From NCBI GenBank assembly GCA_012845835.1, contig JABAKD010000003.1:3220212-3284211 (forward strand): 64,000 bases of DNA, written 5' to 3'. A model generated the notes under the pieces. That model made no database searches and was not told the DNA's origin. It worked only from the letters and a program-made list of their open reading frames with translations. Positions within the stretch are counted from its first letter, which is position 1. Every line of letters begins with the position of its first letter. This stretch comes from Undaria pinnatifida. Taxonomy: Eukaryota; Sar; Phaeophyceae; Laminariales; Alariaceae. The position numbers and the translations under genes were made by a program. This document shows, one piece after another, positions 58,301 through 64,000 of this stretch.

Positions 58301-61300
58301 ACCAACATGCCCCGCCACCACTTGCGAGGGTCAAGGGTCTTGAAACTACGGCAATGCATGAAATGAGCACACCCCACCTCCAGCAGCAGCAAGAACACCA
58401 ACGCCACCTCCACCAATCACCAGTTACACTAGCACCAACACCCCCCGCACCACGCATTAACAACAACATTGAACGAAACGTTGAACGACTTACAACAACT
58501 CCGTTGACGAAAATTCTCACGGGCGAAATCGCTGTCATGGATGCCCAGTCTCGCCTCCCCCTTCGTGTTGTGCGCCCTGCCCCTCGCCCCCTTCCCCACC
58601 ACCACCAGCGGCAACAACACACAACAACCATCAACATCAACATCAACATCAACAACGACATCAACACTCCAGTGATGAGAACTAGAACAAGAACAAACAC
58701 ATCGAATGATGAACGTTCTCACAGGCGAAAGTGCTGTCGTGGATGTCCAGTCTCGCCTCTCCCTTGGTGTTCTGCGCCCGACCATCGCACAAAGAGTCGG
58801 GGTCTAGCACCACCTCGCTGATCGCGGTCACGAAACTGTACACGGAACAAGAACACAAACAAGAACAGCAACAACAACACGAAAGAGAACAAAGAACAGC
58901 ATCTAAGAACAGGAGCGAACACGAGAAAACTAACAAAAATATGAAACAAGAAGGTAAACATGTCGGGATCTATCACCACCTCGCTTATCGTAGCGACGAC
59001 ACTGGTGTACACTTAATAGGGTTCCCCCAACAAGGCGGTCATACTTTGCCCTGGCACACCACCGCCCTACTGTGCACGAAGCAGAGAACAACATCAAGAA
59101 CAAGAAGACGAGAATGTCGACGGTCTAGCGCCTCCGTGCTGGTGATCAATCCGTCCACGGAACGAACGAACACAAACAGCATCCAAATAATAAAACAACA
59201 ACAACAAAATAAGTGAGAAGATGGACAAGACCAGCACGAAAATGTATGACGAAGCCCTCTCATCGGTGCAACACAACTTTCGTGCTACGACAGCGGTGCA
59301 ACACATCTCTCTTCTTTGCTGATTCTGTTTTCGCTGAACGATGGGGCTCCTAGACCCACGAAATCGTCGGAATGCCATTGATATAGCAAAACTAATTTTG
59401 ATAACGCTGAACACCGACAGTAACGCTGAAACACGATTATCGATAGTAACGCTGAACACAATTAACTACAATAACCAGAAAGTTAATATCCCCAACCCTA
59501 ACCCTAAGAAGGAGAAAACGACCGACAATAACCAGACCAAGTTCAACAAGAGTACAAAAAGAAAGCGAACAAGAGCAAGAAACCCGAACGGCAAGGCGAC
59601 AACGACGACCGACAACAACAACCACAACAAAATTCGCTATTACCTCCGTCCATCTGAAATGATTGTGTCAGGCCCTCCACGGCCCTGGTTCTCTGTGCGG
59701 TCGAGCGACTGCACCGTTACTCCCTTGAACCTCAGACGCCCTCCGTGCGCCCTGATCGTGATGAACTTGTCCTTATCGCTCCTCTGCGAATACGTTAAAT
59801 GCGGTCCAATTAAGCAATTTCATTAACTCGACTAAATAATATTAAAGCACGTGAAATCAGACCAACTCCAATTGCATCCAATTACGCGCAATTATGTGTC
59901 AGGTTTCAGGCTTTGTTGGCATCTGCGGGTGGGAGTTGATCGCGATGAACTTGTCGTTATCGTTCCTCTGCAATTAAGTGCGAACAAATTAAATGGGAAT
60001 AAGGTGAGTTCGAACAAAAATATGTTAAAAGCGTTTTAGGTTTAAGGCTTCGTAGGCATAGAGGGGTGCAGAGTGGTGATAGGGTGTTGTGTTGTGTTGT
60101 GTTGTGTTGTGTTGTGTTGGGTTGTATTGTGTTGTGTTGTGTTGTGTTGTGTTGTGTTGTGTTGTGTTGTGTTGCGTTGTGGTGTGGTGTGTCGTGTCGT
60201 GTCGTGTTGTGCCATGTTGTGTTGTGTTGTGTTGTGCTTGGCTGTGTTGTGTTGTGTTGTGTTGTGTTGTGTTGTGCTTGGCTGTGTTGTGTCGTGTTGT
60301 GTTGTGATGGGTGGAGTTGTGGTGGGTTGTGGTGGAGGTGAGGGCGGGGGAGGGGGGAAGGGAGGAGAGTGGGCTGTGTGGACAAAAATAGTTGGGAGCC
60401 GGTGCGGGACAGTTGTGCAGCTCAAGAGTGAAACTAAAATGCTACTATTAATAGCTGTTAATGTCCAACAATTTTTCAAAATATACGGCACTATGGTAGC
60501 AGTATTGATAGTTGCACGTGCCACTGCCATCTACGGTTTTTTAGCCACACACGTATTTTTGTGGCATACCAAAGAGGCCGGGTGTAATCATCGTAACGCA
60601 TGGCCGTAACCCGAGGGGGGGGGGGGGGGGGGGGGGGTCATAGCAGCACATACAACGGCGGTGGTATTGACAAAAGCACATGCCCCTGCCGCCGTATACT
60701 TGAACTAAAACCGTATCGGCGGGTCCCTTACAATGTGAGAAGTGGAGTAGTGACGGCAGTACTCGAAAAAGGCGCATGCATGCCACCACTGAGCAAAACA
60801 CATACACACATTAGGAAGGTGGCGGTGGTGTTGAAAATCGCACATTTTCACGTGCTACTTGCACAACTCTACCAACCCTGTTTACTACAGTACAGCAGGG
60901 GTCCCTCAACAGGGCTGCCTGATTAGGGCATTAACCCGATACAAGGCGGTCAAGTTCACTTGGCGCTACCGGCGAATCTCACTCACAACATGGAATGAAT
61001 AAAGCGGCTTCCCCCTATAGAGCGTCTCGCACACCACCGCTTTATTTGGGGACGCCTACTACTGTACCGCGAAAACCATCCCACACTAAATGCAAGTTGT
61101 TTTTCACGAAAAAAAAACGTGGATGCAGCAAACAAAACTAAACAAGAAACAGAATGGGAGAGGAAACGGGGTCTCATACAAGGTACGGCGGCATTTTTCT
61201 GACGATCTTCCTCACCACGTAGCAGTACATAAACAGAGGGAAAGGGGGGGGGGTATTTCATAGGAGGTAACGATGGACCCGAAGGGTGCACCAGCTAGCG

Positions 61301-62253
61301 TTGGGCTGCGAAAGCAACTGAGTTAAATCGACACACGACGCGTATGAAAATACGTGGAAGTGTGGTGGGCTAAAGCTTTATTTTTCCCCATCCGCCGGAG
61401 GATAGAAGAAAAAAAAAAGATGGATAATGGTGACACGCCTCCTTACCACATAGAGGTTGTTCACGTCGCCCCCGTAGTCCGGCCCGAAAACATCGAGTCG
61501 CACGTTGTCCTGGATGTCTGTTGGCGGGGACGAAATGCAATAATCGCCGGGTCAGTCGGTAGCGAGACCTTTCAGTAAGACTGAGAAAGAATTGGTGGCA
61601 GAATTCACGTCTGGAGAACAAGTGGGTGGAACGAGTGAATGAACACTATGAATGGCTGCTGAGTTATCTTGTACAATACGCTGGAGACGTGGGGATTTTT
61701 GCGGCTGGCAAATAAGTGGGTGGAAAGACGAAAAGCAAAGTATGAGTAGCTGCTGACTTGTCTTGTGCAATGGGCCGGGGGCGTTGGCATAGAGTGGCGC
61801 GGCAAAGCTCGATCGATCAGCTCTCAAAACGTTTCCCTATTGAATACTCAGTCCAATTCCCGCCCTCCTTTCTTTTGATTCTTGCCGAATATTTGCTTGT
61901 TGTATTTTGACATATTTGAGGCTCCTGGAACCCCAACGTTTGAGCGCCAAAAGAAAAGAAAAGAAACGCATTCAGCAACGCCGGCTCACGCCTTGCAAAA
62001 CTGCGAAAAGACGGGCAACCATGGGTGGTTAGGGCGTCGTCCTCCTGTTCGCGGAGTTGCAGTGAACCCAATAGACCACCCGCGAGGTGGTCGTGAGGGG
62101 GGAAGCCTCAGGTGAACATTCATCCGCCTCTCCATGGGGAAAACCAACAAAAAGGCCCGTCTCCGTACTCACACAGGCTGGAGTTGAGGAAGTAGTCGCC
62201 GGTCCAGTAGTCAGTGATGGTGTTGTTGTTGCTGTTGTAGTGATATATCGGCC
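52207..62253 (-). CDS. Mannuronan C5-epimerase (at least 10 exons, N-terminus missing)
   Basis: Converts beta-D-mannuronate to alpha-L-guluronate within alginate chains, in the secretory path or cell wall. Exons in transcript order: 62173-62253, 61447-61517, 59644-59783, 58723-58835, 58007-58098, 57483-57681, 56685-56885, 55372-55491, 54942-55072, 52207-52374. They give 437 residues with every phase consistent. Hallmarks are [100 protein letters not shown] and the C-terminal PVC. In bacterial AlgE enzymes the Tyr and His of YGFDPHD are catalytic; both are present (205, 210). NNxVHDNG repeats mark beta-helix turns. The start and signal peptide were not found. Introns contain exon echoes. Brown algae typically carry many such genes. 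Confidence 0.88.
53952..54187 (+). mobile_element. TIR element F2, compact copy
   Basis: GCGTGCTACGATAGAGGCGC on the left, GCCACCTCCATCGTAGCACG on the right, 236 bp, with CACAACAAGAATCATGC and GGGTTAAGGAGCCCCGTCAT inside. The cleanest copy for defining the family. An isolated right end lies at 53628-53652. Confidence 0.75.
54577..54810 (-). repeat. Two echo copies of the 54942-55072 exon end
   Basis: CCTCGGACGTGCTGTCCCTG (54581) and CGTCGAATGCGCCGTCCCTG (54764) repeat CCTCGAATGTGCTGTTCCTG (54941). Spacing is 183 and 177 bp. The duplicated unit extends into intron sequence (GATTTTCTT..CTAAGCG), so each copy carries exon end, donor and about 100 bp of intron. A shorter third match is at 54350-54374. 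Confidence 0.85.
54942..55072 (-). CDS. Epimerase exon
   Basis: Acceptor gcaacag, donor gtataa, phase 0. Encodes [43 protein letters not shown]. The 3' end is echoed twice in the following intron. Confidence 0.88.
55200..55275. repeat. GGGAT/GGGGT-rich tract in epimerase intron
   Basis: Imperfect pentamers (GGGTGGGATTGG, GGATGGAATGGGATGG) between exons. Confidence 0.75.
55372..55491 (-). CDS. Epimerase exon
   Basis: Acceptor gcgcag, donor gtgagt, phase 1. Encodes [20 protein letters not shown] then [19 protein letters not shown]. GIRLSxG and TYAVxxYxGSD are conserved. Confidence 0.88.
55864..56322 (+). mobile_element. TIR element F2 with a nested 90-bp repeat
   Basis: ACGCACGCTACGGTAGAGGT on the left, ACGTCTATCGCAGCACGTG on the right. 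The left part is interrupted at about 55914-56000 by a 90-bp family copy (TACTTGGAATTAGTATAGGG), so that repeat arrived after the F2 element. Confidence 0.65.
56322..56545 (-). mobile_element. (AAC)n-tailed element, copy 3
   Basis: A long (GTT/GTA)n tract (56322-56470) followed by ACTAGCATAATCGTCACAG and CTCTAGTCACTCTGGAG, reverse of the copies at 7.8 and 27.4 kb. It abuts the F2 element directly. Confidence 0.6.
56685..56885 (-). CDS. Epimerase beta-helix exon
   Basis: Acceptor caacttag, donor gtaagg, phase 1. Encodes [67 protein letters not shown]. Three NNxxHDNG-type helix coils. Confidence 0.93.
57204..57298 (-). mobile_element. TIR element F1, partial
   Basis: CGACCCGATTCGATTCGACTC and GTCGGGTCATGCCGTGAAAA; only one end is recognisable. 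Epimerase intron. Confidence 0.5.
57483..57681 (-). CDS. Epimerase catalytic exon
   Basis: Acceptor ggacaag, donor gtgagt, phase 1. Encodes [66 protein letters not shown]. Contains the catalytic YGFDPHD motif. Confidence 0.93.
58007..58098 (-). CDS. Epimerase exon
   Basis: Acceptor gcgtag, donor gtgagc, phase 0. Encodes [20 protein letters not shown] then [10 protein letters not shown]. The spacing from KVRG to VAVYGDI equals that usual for the family, which decided between this donor and an earlier GT. Confidence 0.85.
58508..58600 (-). repeat. Echo of epimerase exon 58723-58835 (3' half plus donor)
   Basis: On plus: TTCTCACGGGCGAAATCGCT and GATGCCCAGTCTCGCCTCCC, against TTCTCACAGGCGAAAGTGCT and GATGTCCAGTCTCGCCTCTC. 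Offset 202 bp. The donor GTGAGAA is retained in the copy. Confidence 0.85.
58723..58835 (-). CDS. Epimerase exon
   Basis: Acceptor gtgtacag, donor gtgaga, phase 1. Encodes [37 protein letters not shown]. Both of its halves have separate echo copies in the adjoining introns. Confidence 0.88.
58962..59165 (-). repeat. Two echoes of epimerase exon 58723-58835 (5' half)
   Basis: TCTATCACCACCTCGCTTAT (58970) and TCTAGCGCCTCCGTGCTGGT (59124) match TCTAGCACCACCTCGCTGAT (58803). Spacing is 167 and 154 bp. Intron sequence upstream (ACGGAACAAGAACACAAACA-like) is copied with them. Confidence 0.8.
59644..59783 (-). CDS. Epimerase exon
   Basis: Acceptor ttcgcag, donor gtaata, phase 2. Encodes [40 protein letters not shown] and IISDGR. 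IRAHGGxLxFxGVxVxSxD and DGRS are family signatures. Confidence 0.88.
59930..59985 (-). repeat. Echo of epimerase exon 59644-59783 (5' end plus acceptor)
   Basis: Minus strand: taattgcag|AGGAACGATAACGACAAG against attcgcag|AGGAGCGATAAGGACAAG. Offset 182 bp. Frame [11 protein letters not shown] is kept and the acceptor is intact, so a competing upstream 3' splice site exists. Confidence 0.85.
60083..60312. repeat. (TTGTG)n pentamer array
   Basis: About 45 units with scattered variants (TGCTTGGC, CGTGTCG) inside an epimerase intron. Cys/Val-rich and Thr/Gln/His-rich ORFs on the two strands are artefacts. Confidence 0.95.
61256..61416 (+). mobile_element. Poly(A)-tailed retroposon-like repeat, copy 2
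   Basis: Almost identical to 15206-15378 from CGAAGGGTGC onward, ending in an A-rich tail. The two copies are 46 kb apart. The near identity indicates recent spread. Confidence 0.65.
61447..61517 (-). CDS. Epimerase exon
   Basis: Acceptor ccaacag, donor gtaagg. Encodes [20 protein letters not shown] then LYV; GPDYxxxVNNLYV is the conserved strand before the N-terminal beta-rich domain. Confidence 0.85.
62173..62253 (-). CDS. Epimerase, first recognised exon
   Basis: Reads [20 protein letters not shown] then FLNSSL with donor gtgagt in phase 1. Acceptor ambiguous: taacag at 62254 or ctacaacag at 62232 (exon start 62231). Both keep phase plausible. Family members have a WLLNxxLxI-like strand here, supporting [10 protein letters not shown] across the junction. 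Confidence 0.6.
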
Positions 62254-64000
62254 CTGTTACACGTCGCGACGGAACACACAAAAAATGGTGGAGGATCCGG
62301 GTGGGGTGGGGGATGGGGGTTGGAGGGAGTGGGGGGTGGGGGGTGGGGGGATGGAGGGTTGGGGTGAGGGTGGGGATGGGGGTTGGGGTAGGGGTGGGTG
62401 GGGTTTGGGTTTGGGGTAAGGGTGGCAGTGGCGGTGGGGGTTAGGGTGGGTGGGGTTTGGGATTAAGGTGAGGGTTGACGTGGGAGTGGGGGTTGGGATG
62501 GTGGTGGGGCGTGCATGTAACGGTTTGGAGGCGTGTTTTTGTTCGTCAACCAAAAAAAAAAACACATTTCGCCAACACAAAACACGTTTCAAGGGCACCC
62601 GCTCGCATCATACGCACGAAAAAATGCCGGACAAAACACGCATGCCGCGGCGGTAGAGGTGGACTATTTTTTTTGTGACACTTTTGACTTGAGGAGCTCT
62701 GCACTTCTGCCCAAAAATCGATTTTAGGGGGGGAGGGGGGGGTAAGTGCCTTCATACCGGGTGAGCAATCTCATGGTTTATAGGCCTAAGACGAAAACAC
62801 AAACATGGAAAAATCAACGAAAATTCCGACGATTTTTTTTTTTTTTCTTTACACACATCTGCTTTCCAGCCTCTGGACAACAAGCCGTGGTCACAGGTGT
62901 CGTCCCTTCTCTCCCCCCGGTTCTTGCCTTCAATTTTTATCGAGCATAGGGTTCAGCAATTCCAACGCTGCTCGTCGATTTCTTCATCGAGTGTTGCTAT
63001 ACAAAAATAAAAAAATAAATCAACGAAAATTCTGACCATTTTGGGTCGAGGAGCCCCGCCCACCAGAAAATGTTTGAGCCACAAAAGTACTACCTGGTAC
63101 CTATGTTGTGGCGTGCGTGAAAACGTCTGTACTCGTATGATGTTTTTTTTTATCCGACAATATGCATGCGGCATATAAGTACGCGCGATCGCATCATCAC
63201 ACGCAGCTAAGCTTGAGTTTTGATTACACCCTTTTTGGTCGATCTCACACACACAGCTCAAGTGTGTTTTTTCACTATTTAAATATAGTCTACAGGTTTC
63301 AGCGTCGTTCGCTCATAAACCTCCCACATCAAGAATAAAAACAGAAAAAGAAAGGAGATATTGATGCCCTTGACATTGTGGTTGAAGGTACCATGGAGAA
63401 GGTGTTTTGCGCTTTCCAACCTCTGTCGGGTTGGAAAAAAACATGTCAAAATAGTATTGAAACCGACGAACGAAGGTCACAACAACCCAGGTAGAACCAA
63501 CTCACGGAAAAATCATGTGTAATACAAAATACTGAAGTATAAAAAAGGGTACACCTGGTATAATACTACCTTCTTGACCAACATTTTCGCTGTTTTCGCG
63601 TGGATTGGATCGGATTGGATCGGTCTTGAACTGCTGTGACATTCGACGGTTTTAGTACTATTATACGACCGGTACATTGTACCTGGTATGTTTTTCTACC
63701 CAACCCAAAAATTGGTCAAAATCGCAAACACTTGTATTGTTCTACCGTACGTGGGTAAAAAAATAGCACCAGTAAAATAGGTAAATCTCAGCGGTAAAAC
63801 TCTTCGACCTTCGTGACCTGCAAAATTGTCACCCCCCCCCCCCCCACGATGATGCAGACATAATCTACAACGTATATCCATATATAGTATACACAGTACA
63901 ATATAATATTGCATAAAAAGGTTATCGCATCTGTAAAAAATATTGATTGATTGATACCCTGGTACACATGTACTATACACTTCGTGTATCGGGCCTTTTC
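62254..64000. other. Right flank upstream of the recognised epimerase exons
   Basis: G-rich GGGTGGGGG/GGTTGGGGTAGG tract (62290-62510); an F2 element (62633-63118) with a degraded inverted SINE inside it (62829-62998); a CAGCTGACG-family copy (63182-63275); an inverted copy of the 20-kb repeat (63405-63470); and two TACCWGGTA sites. No epimerase first exon or signal peptide was recognised. Confidence 0.5.
62633..63118 (+). mobile_element. TIR element F2 carrying an inserted SINE
   Basis: The left end resembles GCATGCCGCGGCGGTAGAGG and the right GTACCTATGTTGTGGCGTGCG. F2 interior pieces (AATCTCATGGTTTATAGGCC, GGTCGAGGAGCCCCGCC) flank a reverse SINE fragment starting at a T15 run (62829). Confidence 0.55.

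Noticed and set aside
60066-60609. Cys/Val-rich and Thr/Gln/His-rich ORFs of 91-178 codons
   Set aside because: TTGTG pentamer array read in different frames.
1-64000. CRISPR array, bacterial operon or prophage
   Set aside because: Repeats are tandem or dispersed without unique spacers of constant length, and the genes are intron-split and eukaryotic.

Overview
The window is nuclear DNA of a multicellular eukaryote, almost certainly a brown alga (Phaeophyceae). The strongest evidence is a minus-strand gene of at least ten exons encoding a mannuronan C5-epimerase, with the [10 protein letters not shown] motif in a right-handed beta-helix. This enzyme finishes alginate in brown algal walls and is otherwise mainly bacterial. 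Short exons, introns of about 0.2-6 kb, and introns and spacers packed with repeats fit the same assignment. There are no bacterial operons, rRNA genes, functional tRNA genes or CRISPR arrays that I can see.

Layout. (1) 2112-8406, minus: the first two exons of a WWE-domain gene separated by a 6.1-kb intron; the rest lies left of the window. (2) 8407-8794: a short spacer, probably a shared divergent promoter. (3) 8795-30024, plus: a complete 17-exon, 826-residue DEAD-box RNA helicase with an Arg/Ser-rich presequence-like N-terminus, all helicase motifs, a GUCT-like domain and a Gly-rich RGG/GYGG tail. It resembles the organellar RH3/RH9/RH53 group and is probably mitochondrial. (4) 30025-52206: a repeat-rich spacer with a decayed Ty3/Gypsy integrase region (about 39.9-42.5 kb), its likely 3' LTR (43158-43413) and a few unrecognised candidate exons. 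(5) 52207-62253, minus: the epimerase, whose signal-peptide end lies beyond my reach. (6) 62254-64000: repeats.

The most striking pattern is what I call exon echoes. Next to many exons, in all three multi-exon genes, the adjacent intron holds a diverged partial copy of that exon, often still carrying its splice site and reading frame. The offset is often close to 155-255 bp, with several at 177-183 bp. This looks like recurrent local tandem duplication across exon-intron borders and could be the source of intron growth, intron gain or alternative exons. A related array of decoy 3' splice sites precedes the last helicase exon.

Other points of interest are several small TIR element families (one carries a GGGTC satellite in its core), a tRNA-like SINE family with poly(A) tails, an (AAC)n-tailed family, poly(A)-tailed retroposon copies, and a palindromic 9-mer, TACCWGGTA, found 14 times in unrelated contexts. 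All exon models come from reading frame, phase and splice-site consistency plus remembered family features; no alignment or transcript data were available.
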